Below are positions 7,536-17,263 of a DNA stretch of 64,000 bases, piece after piece. The translations under genes and the position numbers were made by a program. Each line of letters opens with the position of its first letter. Position 1 is the first letter of the stretch. The stretch is from contig CP073692.1 in the NCBI GenBank assembly GCA_018228665.1, forward strand, positions 1,562,046-1,626,045, written 5' to 3'. Origin of the DNA: Faecalicatena sp. Marseille-Q4148. Lineage in GTDB: Bacteria; Bacillota; Clostridia; Lachnospirales; Lachnospiraceae. A model generated the notes under the pieces. It was not told where the DNA came from, ran no database searches, and was given only the letters and a program-made list of their open reading frames with translations.

Positions 7536-10085
7536 ATGAATTATGGAAAAAGAAATGTTTCTAAAAAACAAAAAGCACTCACTTCCAAATCTACGATGAA
7601 AAAGAAACGGGCCGGTGTCCGCGTCCTGAAAGCAACGCTTCTTACGCTGATTCTCTGCGCCATTCTCGCTGTCGTAGGTGTTGGATTATTCGCTAAACGA
7701 ATCATTGACAATGCGCCGGATATTTCTCCTGCCAACGTCAAACCTGAAGGATATTCCACAACCGTTTATAATCAGGACGGAAGCGAAGAGCTGGAACGTT
7801 TCGTTGCTGCTAATGCGAACCGTATTTATAAACCGATCTCTGAGATTCCGAAAGATCTGCAGCATGCATTTGTAGCAATCGAAGATGAACGCTTCTATGA
7901 ACACAAAGGAATTGATCCACAGGGTATTATCAGAGCCGGTATTACCGGTATTTTAAATGGTGGAAACTTCTCACAGGGTGCCAGTACACTGACACAGCAG
8001 CTGATTAAGAATACGATCTATACCGACTTTATGGAAGAAGATACTTTTTATGAGCGTGTAGAACGAAAGCTGCAGGAACAGTATCTCGCACTTCAGCTTG
8101 AGAAACAGGAATCCAAAGAACAGATCCTTGAAAACTATCTGAATACCATTAACCTGGGACAGAATACACTGGGTGTTCAGACAGCAGCAAAACGATATTT
8201 CGGGAAAGATGTATCTGAACTGTCACTCTCTGAATGTGCTGTAGTTGCAGCGATCACACAGAACCCGACACGATATAATCCGATTACAAATCCTGATGAG
8301 AACGCAAAACGTCGCGACAAAGTTCTCCGTAATATGGCAGAGCAGGGATATATCACAGAAGCTCAACGTCAGGAGGCGCTCGCTGATCAGGTATATGAGC
8401 GGATTCAGATTGTAAACTCTGCCGTTTCTGCTGATGATTCACCTTACACTTATTTTATTGACGCACTTTCTTCACAAGTGCAGGAAGATCTGGAAACCAA
8501 ACTTGGATATTCCGCAACCCAGGCTTACAATGCTGTTTACAGCGGCGGACTTTCTATTTTCGCGACACAGGACAAAGCGCTGCAGGCAATCTGCGATGAA
8601 GAGATCAATAATGATGAATATTATCCTGCAAGCGAAGTCGGTCTTTCCTATGCATTTACCATTGTCCGCGCCGATGGAACTGTCGAGAACTTCGGTCAGG
8701 AACATATTGCAGCTTATATGAAAGAAGTTCATGGCGACAAATACGGTCTTGTATTCGATTCCGAAGAAACTGCCAGAGCTTATGTAGAAGAATGGAAGGC
8801 AACTGTAGTCCGTCCGGACGACCAGTCTCACGACGAAGCTTTCAGCACTTCTCCACAGCCACAGGCATCCTTCCTGATTATGGATCAATACACCGGTCAG
8901 GTCAAAGCACTCTCCGGCGGACGTGGAGAAAAGACATCCAGTAAGAGTTTTAACCGTGCTACAGACTCTGCGCGGCAGCCTGGATCCTGCTTTAAGATTC
9001 TGGCAGCCTATGCGCCTGCTATCGACAGCTGCGGATATAATCTTGCAACTACGATCAAAGACGAAGAATACTATTACTCCGATGGCGAACATAAGAAAGT
9101 AAACAACTGGTGGGGAGATTACTACAAGGGCGATATGACTGTCAGATCTTGTATTGAGCAGTCTGCCAACGTCTGTGCTGTCAAAACGATTGCAGATGTA
9201 ACTCCTGCACTTTCTATGGAATACCTGAAAGAATTCGGATTAACAACCATTGTCACAGATCCGAATGTACAGCCAAATGATGTGCATGAAGCAACCGCAC
9301 TCGGCGGTATTACAAACGGTGTTACGAATATTGAAATGACAGCGGCATATGCAGCCATTGCCAATGGCGGTGTTTATAACCGTCCGGTACTTTACACAAA
9401 AGTAATCGACCATGACGGCAATGTGCTTCTTGATAATACTACTCCGGAATCCCATACGGTATTAAAGGATTCTACTGCTGCTCTTCTGACAGATGGTATG
9501 AAGAGCGTTATCTACGGTTCCAGCGGAACCGGACGCCGGGCTGCTCTGTACAGCGGTATGCCTGTATCCGGTAAGACCGGTACTACCTCTTCTAATGTAG
9601 ATATCTGGTTCTCCGGTTATACGCCATATTATACTGCCTCTATCTGGGCTGGATATGACTCTAACAAACCGCTGACAAATACAAGCTTTCATCTGACGAT
9701 CTGGAGAAGTATTATGGAACGCATTCACGAATCTCTTCCGGTCAGAGAATTTGCATTACCGGATTCTGTTGAAAAAGCTTCTGTATGTTCAATTACGGGA
9801 TTACGCGCCACAAGCAGCTGCCCTACAACTTCAGAACTGTTTGCCAAAGACGATCTGCCGGATGACTACTGCAGCGGACATGTTGTAGAAACTCCTGACG
9901 ATGATGATGACGATGACAAAGAGGATGATAACGATAGCGACAGCAACAGCGGTACAACACAGCCTGAATCTCCAACGGAACCGGAAACTCCAACTACACC
10001 GGAGACACCGACAGAACCGACACCGCCTCCTACACAACCGGAGACACCGACGGATCCAAATACACAAAATCCGCCAGCACAATAG
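7536..10085 (+). CDS. Class A penicillin-binding protein (PBP1a-type)
   Basis: Bifunctional peptidoglycan synthase, 849 aa. A basic cytoplasmic tail is followed by one membrane helix (about residues 28-55). The GT51 glycosyltransferase domain (about 80-260) carries the catalytic EDERFYEHKGID and GASTLTQQL motifs. The transpeptidase domain (about 430-745) has the serine motif SCFK within RQPGSCFK, the SAN motif in EQSANVC, and KTGTT. The C terminus (about 785-849) is first an aspartate run and then Pro/Thr/Glu repeats. Such tails are thought to span or contact the wall. The gene stands alone behind an extended -10 promoter, with ribosome-binding site AAGGAGG. Confidence 0.95.
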   Translation: MNYGKRNVSKKQKALTSKSTMKKKRAGVRVLKATLLTLILCAILAVVGVGLFAKRIIDNAPDISPANVKPEGYSTTVYNQDGSEELERFVAANANRIYKPISEIPKDLQHAFVAIEDERFYEHKGIDPQGIIRAGITGILNGGNFSQGASTLTQQLIKNTIYTDFMEEDTFYERVERKLQEQYLALQLEKQESKEQILENYLNTINLGQNTLGVQTAAKRYFGKDVSELSLSECAVVAAITQNPTRYNPITNPDENAKRRDKVLRNMAEQGYITEAQRQEALADQVYERIQIVNSAVSADDSPYTYFIDALSSQVQEDLETKLGYSATQAYNAVYSGGLSIFATQDKALQAICDEEINNDEYYPASEVGLSYAFTIVRADGTVENFGQEHIAAYMKEVHGDKYGLVFDSEETARAYVEEWKATVVRPDDQSHDEAFSTSPQPQASFLIMDQYTGQVKALSGGRGEKTSSKSFNRATDSARQPGSCFKILAAYAPAIDSCGYNLATTIKDEEYYYSDGEHKKVNNWWGDYYKGDMTVRSCIEQSANVCAVKTIADVTPALSMEYLKEFGLTTIVTDPNVQPNDVHEATALGGITNGVTNIEMTAAYAAIANGGVYNRPVLYTKVIDHDGNVLLDNTTPESHTVLKDSTAALLTDGMKSVIYGSSGTGRRAALYSGMPVSGKTGTTSSNVDIWFSGYTPYYTASIWAGYDSNKPLTNTSFHLTIWRSIMERIHESLPVREFALPDSVEKASVCSITGLRATSSCPTTSELFAKDDLPDDYCSGHVVETPDDDDDDDKEDDNDSDSNSGTTQPESPTEPETPTTPETPTEPTPPPTQPETPTDPNTQNPPAQ

Positions 10086-10120
10086 TACAGCACTTCTCAT
10101 ATAACATATAGTGGGAAAAG

Positions 10121-10162
10121 AAAAGACCAAAAGCAATAACATTTCTGCTTTTGGTCTTTTTT
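10121..10162. terminator. Bidirectional terminator between the PBP gene and glcK
   Basis: Perfect 15-bp stem AAAAGACCAAAAGCA (10121-10135) / TGCTTTTGGTCTTTT (10146-10160), with A and T tracts on the two sides serving both convergent genes. Confidence 0.9.
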
Positions 10163-10210
10163 CATTCTATTATTTTTGAAACTGTATTCTAAAAATCACC
10201 GAAAGATTTC

Positions 10211-11143
10211 TTAGTTCAATACTAACTTAGCTGCTCCGCAGATTCCCGCATCATTTCCCAGTTTGGCAAGTGAGAAAATGACATGAGTATTTGCAAAGAA
10301 AGCTCTCTCTTTGAAATATTTCTCCACATAGGAAATAAGAATTTCTCCTGCTTTTGACACACCGCCGCCGATAACAATGACTGCCGGATCAGAGATCACT
10401 GCCAGATTCGCAAGCGCATAACCAAGATAGCGTCCGAATTCTTCTGCAACTTCCATTGCAACTGCATCTCCTTCTTTCACAGCATCAAAGATAGATTTTG
10501 CAGACAGCATGTCTTTCTCAAGAAGTGTCTTTCTCGTCTCATTTGCCAGTTTTCTCTTTGCAAGACGAACAATCCCTGTTGCAGATGCGTACTGTTCTAG
10601 ACATCCGCGTCCGCCGCAGCCGCAGACTTCTGTCTCCTCATAATTTACACAGATATGCCCAATCTCACCGCCGGCTCCTGTAGAACCACTCAGAATCTTT
10701 CCATTAACGATTACACCGCCGCCAACACCTGTTCCAAGTGTTACCATGATCAGATTCTTATGTCCAAGTCCGCCGCCTTTCCACATCTCGCCTAATGCTG
10801 CCACATTGGCATCATTTCCAACAGCAACTGTGATACCGGTCAATTCTTCCAGTTCATGCTTCACATCTTTATAACCCCATCCAAGATTAGCAGTCTTCTG
10901 TACAATACCATTCTCAGAAACCGGCGCCGGAACTCCTACTCCGATTCCAAGAATGTTCTCCTGTGTCAGATGGTGATGTTCCATTTTCAGATTCAGAGAT
11001 TCTGCGATATCCGGAAGAATTGCATGTCCCCCATTAGCTGTATTCGTCTTAATCTCCCACTTTTCTACCAGTTCGCCATCAAACTGGAATAATCCCATCT
11101 TTACTGTAGTTCCTCCAATGTCCACACCAAAACAATAGTTCAT
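10211..11143 (-). CDS. glcK: ROK-family glucokinase
   Basis: Phosphorylates glucose with ATP in the cytoplasm. The ATP-binding motif DIGGTTVKMGLF sits near residues 7-18. GNDANVAALGE lies near 103-113. The ROK zinc site appears as EVCGCGGRGCLEQYAS near 170-185, with clustered cysteines. At 310 aa it has normal ROK length. It is the last gene of uvrC-hprK-glcK, 11 bp after hprK, so glucose phosphorylation is linked with the carbon-catabolite sensor HprK. Confidence 0.93.
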   Translation of the reverse strand: MNYCFGVDIGGTTVKMGLFQFDGELVEKWEIKTNTANGGHAILPDIAESLNLKMEHHHLTQENILGIGVGVPAPVSENGIVQKTANLGWGYKDVKHELEELTGITVAVGNDANVAALGEMWKGGGLGHKNLIMVTLGTGVGGGVIVNGKILSGSTGAGGEIGHICVNYEETEVCGCGGRGCLEQYASATGIVRLAKRKLANETRKTLLEKDMLSAKSIFDAVKEGDAVAMEVAEEFGRYLGYALANLAVISDPAVIVIGGGVSKAGEILISYVEKYFKERAFFANTHVIFSLAKLGNDAGICGAAKLVLN

Positions 11144-11154
11144 CTTCTTCTCTC

Positions 11155-12078
11155 CTATTTCTTTAATAAATTTTCCTGCACACGGCGATACAGTTCATGT
11201 GCTGCATTGTATCCCATCTGTTTCTGTCTGTGATTAACAGATGCAGATTCTACAATGATCGCAAGGTTACGTCCCGGTCGGATTGGGATAGAATGACATA
11301 CAACCTTATTGCCCAGGAATTCTGTGTATTCTTCCTCCAGACCAAGCCGGTCATATTCCTTATCTCTGTTCCAGTCTTCCAGAGTAATTACAAGATCAAT
11401 CGTCTGTGTTTCCTTCACACTCTGAACACCAAACAGCGTCTTCACATCCACAATACCGATTCCTCTCAGTTCAATGAAATGTCTTGTAATATCCGGAGCA
11501 CGTCCCACAAGCGTTTCATCACTTACTTTTCGAATCTCAACGACATCGTCGGTTACAAGCCGATGCCCTCTCTTAATCAGCTCAAGAGCCGCCTCACTCT
11601 TACCGATACCGCTCTCTCCCATGATCAGTACCCCGACACCGTAAACATCTACAAGCACGCCATGAATAGAAATGCACGGCGCAAGCTCTACATTCAGCCA
11701 TCGGATAATCTCTGCCATAAACGGAGATGTTGCCTTATCTGTCAGGAATACCGGAACATCGTATTCGACTGCCTTACGCAGCATGATCTCATCCGGCCGT
11801 AAATCTCTGCTGTAGATCAGACACGGAATCTTTCGTTCTAACAGCAGAGTATAGATCTCTTCTTTTCTCTCATCTGATATGCTCTGCAAATATGCATATT
11901 CCACATAACCAATGATCTGTACGCGGTCCGCATCAAAATGCTCAAAAAATCCCGTCAGCTGCAGCGCCGGACGGTTGATATCCGGCACTTCGATTTTACG
12001 TCCGGCAAGCGAAATATCCGGTGTAAGATTCTTTAATTTCATCTTTTCAACCAGTTTCTTCATTTCTACACTGCTCAT
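11155..12078 (-). CDS. hprK: HPr kinase/phosphorylase
   Basis: Phosphorylates or dephosphorylates Ser46 of HPr in response to glycolytic intermediates, controlling catabolite repression through CcpA. The Walker A is GESGIGKSEAALELI, about residues 153-167. The signature region around GIGIVDVKTLFGVQSVK and the C-terminal HprK motif with IPIRPGRNLA follow. I place the start at the ATG at 12078, which has AGGAAAGGAAG upstream. This gives 307 aa, the usual size; a TTG eight codons earlier has no ribosome-binding site. Confidence 0.94.
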   Translation of the reverse strand: MSSVEMKKLVEKMKLKNLTPDISLAGRKIEVPDINRPALQLTGFFEHFDADRVQIIGYVEYAYLQSISDERKEEIYTLLLERKIPCLIYSRDLRPDEIMLRKAVEYDVPVFLTDKATSPFMAEIIRWLNVELAPCISIHGVLVDVYGVGVLIMGESGIGKSEAALELIKRGHRLVTDDVVEIRKVSDETLVGRAPDITRHFIELRGIGIVDVKTLFGVQSVKETQTIDLVITLEDWNRDKEYDRLGLEEEYTEFLGNKVVCHSIPIRPGRNLAIIVESASVNHRQKQMGYNAAHELYRRVQENLLKK

Positions 12079-12124
12079 ATATTTCTTCCTTTCCTGAATC
12101 AACTCGCACTTTCAATTTATTATA

Positions 12125-13966
12125 TCATTTGTGAAAAAAATTGTATACTTCATTTGCGGATTTTTCATTCATGGAAGGAAGCTCTTTCAGTTCTTCCACA
12201 GAAGCGCTGCGGATCGCATCCAGGTTCTGGAAATGTTTCATCAGATCTTTTCGCCTTGTCGGTCCGATTCCCGGAATATCATCCAGAACAGAATGAACCT
12301 GCTCTTTGCTTCTTAAATTCTTATGAAATTCAATAGCAAACCGATGCGCCTCATCCTGGATTCTTGTAATCAGCTTAAATCCTTCACTCGTTCGTTCGAT
12401 TGGAATTTCCTCATTTTTGTAATACAGGCCTCTTGTTCTATGGAAGTCATCCTTGACCATTCCACAGACCGGAATCTGAAGATGAAGCGACTCCAGCACG
12501 CGCTCTGCCACATTTACCTGCCCCCGGCCTCCGTCCATAAGGATCAGATCCGGAAATGCATGAAAACTGCCGAGTTCCTTTCCTTCCTCCTGCTCTTTAA
12601 GGCCGTGAGAAAATCTTCTCGTCAACACTTCTTCCATACTTGCGTAATCATTTGGACCCTGCACGCTCTTAATCTTGAATTTGCGATAATCATTCCGTTT
12701 CGGTTTTCCTCTCTCATACACAACCATAGAACCAACAGAAGCAAATCCACTCGTATTGGAAATATCATAAGCTTCCATTCTCACGATTCCCTTCAATCCG
12801 AGAAGCGCTTCAATCTCTTTTACAGCGCCAATGGTTCTTCCTTCCTCCCGTTTGATTCGCTCTTTATCTTTTGTCAGAACCATAAGCGCATTCTTCCATG
12901 CAAGCTCCACCAGTTTTTCTTTCTCCCCCTTCTTCGGCACGGTAATACGCACCCGATGACCTCTGCGGCTTCCGAGCCACTCTTCCAAAAGTTCTGTTTC
13001 TTCCACCTCTGCCTGCAGCATCAGTTCTCCCGGAATATACGGTGTACCCGCATAGAATTGCTTAATAAAACTCTGCAGAATCTCTCCTCTTGATTCTTCG
13101 CTTCCGACCTTCAGATAAAAATGATCCCGACCGATCAGCCGGCCTCCCCGGATAAAAAATACTTGCACGATCGCATCTTCACCATCTTTTGCCAGCGCCA
13201 GAATATCCCTGTCCTCCTGACTGCTGTTCGTAATCTTCTGCTTCTGTGCAATCTGCGTCACACTCTTTATCAGCTCCCGGTATTCAATGGCCCTCTCAAA
13301 TTCCATTTTCTCTGAAGCATCCTGCATTTTCGCTTCAAGTTCTTTCAAAATCCCATCATAACTGCCATTTAGAAACTTAATTGCCTCATCAATCGAGCGG
13401 CGGTAAGCTTCCTGAGAAATGTATCCCTGGCACGGCGCCTCACACTGTTTGATATGATAATTCAGACAAGGGCGTTCCTTCCCGATATCTCTTGGCAGAT
13501 TCCGGCTGCAATTCCGCACTTTATACAGCTTCCGCAAAAGCTCAATTGTATCCTTTACCGCAGTATTACTCGTATACGGGCCAAAATATTTCGCCTTATC
13601 TTTCTTCATCTGACGCACAAGCATCATCCGCGGATACGGTTCATTCACTGTTACTTTAATAAATGGATACGTCTTATCATCCATCAACATGGTATTGTAT
13701 TTCGGCCGATGCTCCTTAATCAGGTTGCATTCCAGTACAAGTGCCTCCAGTTCCGAATCCGTTACGATATATTCAAATCGCGTAATATGAGTCACCATCT
13801 GCTCAATCTTAACGCCTTTGTTCCGACTCGTCTGAAAATACTGGCGCACACGGTTTTTCAAACTAATGGCTTTCCCCACATAGATGATCTCATCCTTCTC
13901 ATCATGCATCAAATACACTCCCGGTTTTGCCGGAAGTTTCTTCAATTCTTCTTCTATCTGAAACAT
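12125..13966 (-). CDS. uvrC: Excinuclease ABC subunit C
   Basis: Makes the dual incisions of nucleotide excision repair. The N-terminal GIY-YIG nuclease domain begins [20 protein letters not shown] and continues [15 protein letters not shown] UvrB-interacting UVR motif (about residues 200-235) is present. The C-terminal RNase H-like nuclease domain is recognisable by [10 protein letters not shown] and [12 protein letters not shown]. Tandem HhH motifs ([13 protein letters not shown]) end the protein. The start at 13966 (613 aa) fits both the family N terminus and an AAAAAGG ribosome-binding site. It heads the operon with hprK and glcK. Confidence 0.96.
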   Translation of the reverse strand: MFQIEEELKKLPAKPGVYLMHDEKDEIIYVGKAISLKNRVRQYFQTSRNKGVKIEQMVTHITRFEYIVTDSELEALVLECNLIKEHRPKYNTMLMDDKTYPFIKVTVNEPYPRMMLVRQMKKDKAKYFGPYTSNTAVKDTIELLRKLYKVRNCSRNLPRDIGKERPCLNYHIKQCEAPCQGYISQEAYRRSIDEAIKFLNGSYDGILKELEAKMQDASEKMEFERAIEYRELIKSVTQIAQKQKITNSSQEDRDILALAKDGEDAIVQVFFIRGGRLIGRDHFYLKVGSEESRGEILQSFIKQFYAGTPYIPGELMLQAEVEETELLEEWLGSRRGHRVRITVPKKGEKEKLVELAWKNALMVLTKDKERIKREEGRTIGAVKEIEALLGLKGIVRMEAYDISNTSGFASVGSMVVYERGKPKRNDYRKFKIKSVQGPNDYASMEEVLTRRFSHGLKEQEEGKELGSFHAFPDLILMDGGRGQVNVAERVLESLHLQIPVCGMVKDDFHRTRGLYYKNEEIPIERTSEGFKLITRIQDEAHRFAIEFHKNLRSKEQVHSVLDDIPGIGPTRRKDLMKHFQNLDAIRSASVEELKELPSMNEKSANEVYNFFHK

Positions 13967-14082
13967 TCTCATCATCCTTTTTCCATACTTCAATTATCAC
14001 TGTTATCCTACCATGAACCTCATCATTTTCCAAGCAGTCCCATACGATAAAAAGAAAAAATTAAAAAAACTGGAAAATTATT

Positions 14083-14110
14083 TTGTTTTTCAAAAGATGT
14101 ATGCTATAAT
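14083..14110 (+). promoter_or_regulatory. Promoter of the glycerophosphodiesterase gene
   Basis: TTGTTT (14083-14088), 16-bp spacer, and an extended TG-C-TATAAT ending at 14110, about 48 bp upstream of the start. Confidence 0.6.
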
Positions 14111-14158
14111 ATCGTAGGGAAATAATAAAGTATAAATAAATTACAGGGGAAATGAATT

Positions 14159-15118
14159 ATGAATATGAATGAAGCTCGTGAAATAAAGCTGCGGCAAATG
14201 CGTGCCAAAAGACGGCGTGTTGTACGGCTCCAGAAGATGATTCTCTCAGCTTCGCTGGCTGTCATGGTATGTTTTGCCGGCGGAATGCATCTTCTTCTTA
14301 ACAAAAGTACCGGCAGTTTCATCGCCCGACAGGCTGCTGACAAGAATCCAAAGACGGCTTCGTCTTCCATACAGATTCTTGGAAATGCCCACACAGAACT
14401 GGAAAAAGCGGCTTCCGTTGCACTTGCCAACAGCGGCATGAAAACTATCGCACACCGGGGATTCAGTTCAGCTGCTCCGGAAAACAGCCTCGCTGCTTTT
14501 GAACTGGCAGCACAAAGCGGCACCTGGGGGATTGAGACAGATGTATGGCGCACAAGTGACGGCGAATATGTCTGTATGCATGACGGAAGCATGGATCGCA
14601 TGACGAATATGGGCGGCAATATTTCCGGTCTGACACTTAGTCAGATTTCCGGTGCAGTCATTGACCACGGTTCCGGAATTGACACTTATCCGAATCAGAA
14701 AGTCCCGACATTGCGGGAATATTTGGATCTGTGCAGCCAATACGGAATCAATGCTGTGCTTGACATTAAATTTTCTGATATATCTTATTTGGACGGTATG
14801 ATTGAGATTGTCCGGGAGTGCAGTATGGAAGGCGCCAGCATCGCACTGACCAATCTTGATTTTATGAAACGCATCCGGGAACTGAGCAGCACCATGCAGG
14901 TACAGTATCTTGTGGACAATGCTACCGCAGAAGCCATTGACGCGGCTGCTGCCATTGAGCGAAGCGGAATCGCCGCTTCTTCTATCATACCTGAGTTAAT
15001 CGATTACGCTCAGGAAAAAGGACTCATGATCAATGTCTGGACGTACAATTCGCCGGAAGACAAGGCGCGTTGGAAAGAATTGAATGTAGACTATCTGACA
15101 ACTGATACGGTGGCGTAA
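14159..15118 (+). CDS. Membrane-anchored glycerophosphodiester phosphodiesterase
   Basis: Hydrolyses glycerophosphodiesters to glycerol 3-phosphate and an alcohol. A very basic N terminus is followed by a membrane anchor (about residues 26-48), so the catalytic domain faces outward. The GDPD signature is clear: IAHRGFSSAAPENSLAAF (about 97-114), ETDVWRTSDGEYVCMHD with the acidic metal ligands and the HD catalytic histidine. The tail is VNVWTYNSPED-like (INVWTYNSPEDKARW) with YLTTDTV. The first ATG, with ribosome-binding site GGGGAAA, is used; the next ATG is two codons later. Possible substrates include phospholipid head groups or teichoic-acid glycerol phosphate. Confidence 0.9.
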   Translation: MNMNEAREIKLRQMRAKRRRVVRLQKMILSASLAVMVCFAGGMHLLLNKSTGSFIARQAADKNPKTASSSIQILGNAHTELEKAASVALANSGMKTIAHRGFSSAAPENSLAAFELAAQSGTWGIETDVWRTSDGEYVCMHDGSMDRMTNMGGNISGLTLSQISGAVIDHGSGIDTYPNQKVPTLREYLDLCSQYGINAVLDIKFSDISYLDGMIEIVRECSMEGASIALTNLDFMKRIRELSSTMQVQYLVDNATAEAIDAAAAIERSGIAASSIIPELIDYAQEKGLMINVWTYNSPEDKARWKELNVDYLTTDTVA

Positions 15119-15139
15119 ATTTAAAATATTATATTATGA

Positions 15140-15201
15140 AAACAGCAACGCCGAAAAGATTAGGAACTGAACAGTTTCTCTTCTTTCCGGCGTTGCTGTT
15201 T
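15140..15201. terminator. Terminator between convergent genes
   Basis: 14-bp stem AAACAGCAACGCCG (15140-15153) / CGGCGTTGCTGTTT (15188-15201) around a long, partly paired loop. The T-tract is short. Confidence 0.7.
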
Positions 15202-15235
15202 ATAGATTAGCAGTATGCGTTTACAATTTTTTGTT

Positions 15236-16957
15236 TTAAATACTTCCATTCATATAATATAGTTTTCTATATAATTCAGACTCGTCTAATAGTGTTTTAT
15301 GCGTACCGCTGTTTTCTATTTTACCGTCTTGGAATACAAGCACTCTATCACATTCCTCAACAATCTCCTCTAACTTATGTGTTGTAATAATGATTGTATC
15401 ATTTTTATACGCTTTTAAAATATTTTTGAATACATACGTTGACGTAATTGTGTCCAATGCTGAAAATGCTTCATCCAAAATCAAAATTGGTCTATGCATC
15501 AAAAAAACACGTGCTAACATCAATCTTTGTTTTTCTCCACCTGAAAGATTTTCTCCATTCTCACTTAAAACAGTATCTAACCCACTTGATAACTTGTCAA
15601 CCATTTGTTTTAACCCGACTTCTTCTAAAGCATCATAGATTTCCTCATCCGTTATCTGCTCATCAAATAATTTTAAATTATCCCGTATCGTTCCGGCAAA
15701 AATTCCGGTATCCTGAAACACCATTTGAATCAGCTCCCGCAAATTTGTAATTGATAATTCCATCAAATCCTTACCATCGATAAATACCTGATTTTTATTA
15801 ATCTCATAAAATCCTGCTAGAATATCATATAATGTGCTTTTTCCGGAGCCTGAAATCCCTACAAGAGCAATGTGTTCTCCTTTTGTGATTTTTCCCGATA
15901 TATTATGCAATACTTCTTTATTTTGATAGGAAAAAGTTAAATTTTTAATTAGAATTTCTTTTTCATAACGAATTTGTTGTTCTTTTGCCGCTCTAGGATT
16001 TTCTTCCTTTTCTTCCAGAATCTGCGAGATCTGATTCACTCCGACAGATACTTGCTGAAATTGCTGATAAAAGTCAAAAAAATTTAACATCGGATCAATC
16101 AGAATTCCATTATACATCATTAATGCCGATAAACCACCGATGGATAACTCATTATTTTTCACTTGAACACAGCCATAAATCATAATAAATGCAATTAATA
16201 GCATAAATAAAGCAGAATACAAGCGATCAATTAACATCGTATATTTATTCAGCTTCAAAGACTCTTTTGCCAACGCTGTACTCGAATCTTCTACCTTTCC
16301 GAAATATGCCTTTTCTTTTTTTAAAAGCTTTAACACTTTAATATTTTTAATTCCTTCTTGAAAATCATTCCATAACTGTTCTTTGCAGTCTCTTTGCTTT
16401 TTTGTCAAATTTCGTATTGGAGTACCGCTTTGCAATGACAAAAAAATCAACAAAACTCCTATCGGAATCATCCATAAAGCAACAGCAACACTAATCGAAG
16501 AAATGAAATAAAATCCAAGTATAAATTGAAACACATTTAACGTTAAAAATATGATTGGAGTCAGTACCCCTTCAACTGTAATCTCACTGTCTTGGATCAG
16601 CCTAAGCATAATATCCCCTGAATTATTCTTTTCAAAATATCCCAGCGGCAAACGTAAAATCTTTTCATACAATTCCATTCGTATATTATGCCCTATACCT
16701 GTTTCCAGTTTTGCAGTTAGTCTATTAACTGCACCACCCAAAATAACCCAGACCACTTGAGTTAAAAAATAAATTCCTCCTAACGCCAAAACACATGTTA
16801 TCGTAAAATTTTCTTCTACCGTATCGATTAACTTCTCAATAATTTTTAGTGGAAATGTCCCAAAGAAACTATTTAGAATTAAAAGCAAAACCAGTACAAT
16901 GACTTTTCTTTTATGTAATGTAACGTATTTTAACATTACTTTATAACCATTTTTCAT
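15236..16957 (-). CDS. ABC exporter half-transporter (fused permease-ATPase)
   Basis: Six-helix ABC1 exporter domain (about residues 10-300) followed by an ATPase. Walker A is GISGSGKST, the signature LSGGEKQR and Walker B LILDEAFSALD with the catalytic Glu present, so the site looks active. It probably works as a homodimer that exports a drug, lipid or peptide; the sequence does not say which. No peptidase or bacteriocin gene is adjacent. The start at 16957 follows GAGGAG; an upstream in-frame start is too close to it. Codon use is more A/T-rich than in neighbours. A remnant of a two-component system lies just upstream, suggesting lost regulation. Confidence 0.88.
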   Translation of the reverse strand: MKNGYKVMLKYVTLHKRKVIVLVLLLILNSFFGTFPLKIIEKLIDTVEENFTITCVLALGGIYFLTQVVWVILGGAVNRLTAKLETGIGHNIRMELYEKILRLPLGYFEKNNSGDIMLRLIQDSEITVEGVLTPIIFLTLNVFQFILGFYFISSISVAVALWMIPIGVLLIFLSLQSGTPIRNLTKKQRDCKEQLWNDFQEGIKNIKVLKLLKKEKAYFGKVEDSSTALAKESLKLNKYTMLIDRLYSALFMLLIAFIMIYGCVQVKNNELSIGGLSALMMYNGILIDPMLNFFDFYQQFQQVSVGVNQISQILEEKEENPRAAKEQQIRYEKEILIKNLTFSYQNKEVLHNISGKITKGEHIALVGISGSGKSTLYDILAGFYEINKNQVFIDGKDLMELSITNLRELIQMVFQDTGIFAGTIRDNLKLFDEQITDEEIYDALEEVGLKQMVDKLSSGLDTVLSENGENLSGGEKQRLMLARVFLMHRPILILDEAFSALDTITSTYVFKNILKAYKNDTIIITTHKLEEIVEECDRVLVFQDGKIENSGTHKTLLDESELYRKLYYMNGSI

Positions 16958-16988
16958 AGTAAAACTCCTCCTCATGCCTCTTTACTTC

Positions 16989-17125
16989 TTAATTTTCACA
17001 TGAAAACCAAATATGGATGCCAAACCATCCTTCCTTCATTTCCGCCTGGATCTCTCCGTTCATTTTTTCTACAAAGCCTTTCGCGATAGACAAACCTCTT
17101 CCACAACTAAGATTTCATGTGACAT
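16989..17125 (-). pseudogene. Deletion scar of a two-component system (response regulator start fused to histidine kinase end)
   Basis: A good ribosome-binding site (GGGGGAAG) and an ATG at 17125 open MSHEILVVEE, the typical first strand of a response regulator, which stops after 18 codons at 17069. In another frame, 17105-16989 reads CGRGLSIAKGFVEKMNGEIQ and on to FGIHIWF before a stop, the G2 box and C terminus of a histidine kinase. The two fragments meet at a GTGGAAGAG stretch, consistent with a short-homology deletion of about 2 kb. It is broken and no product is expected. Confidence 0.75.
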
Positions 17126-17169
17126 CGTTTCTTCCCCCTGTGTTCCTGTTCACGTTCTACTATCAATAC

Positions 17170-17198
17170 AGATTAAGAATATTACGTTTTTTGTACAA
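17170..17198 (-). promoter_or_regulatory. Promoter upstream of the two-component scar and ABC exporter
   Basis: TTGTAC (17198-17193), 17-bp spacer, TAATCT (17175-17170) on the minus strand. It may now drive the ABC exporter directly. Confidence 0.55.
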
Positions 17199-17202
17199 AT
17201 GC

Positions 17203-17248
17203 AATAAAAAGCAGCCGGAAATTCTGAAAACCAAAACATCCGACTGCT
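17203..17248 (-). terminator. Terminator of ftsH
   Basis: Minus-strand stem AGCAGTCGGA / TCCGGCTGCT (one G-U pair) followed by TTTTTATT, 16 bp past the ftsH stop. Confidence 0.8.
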
Positions 17249-17263
17249 ATTGATCCTATCTTC

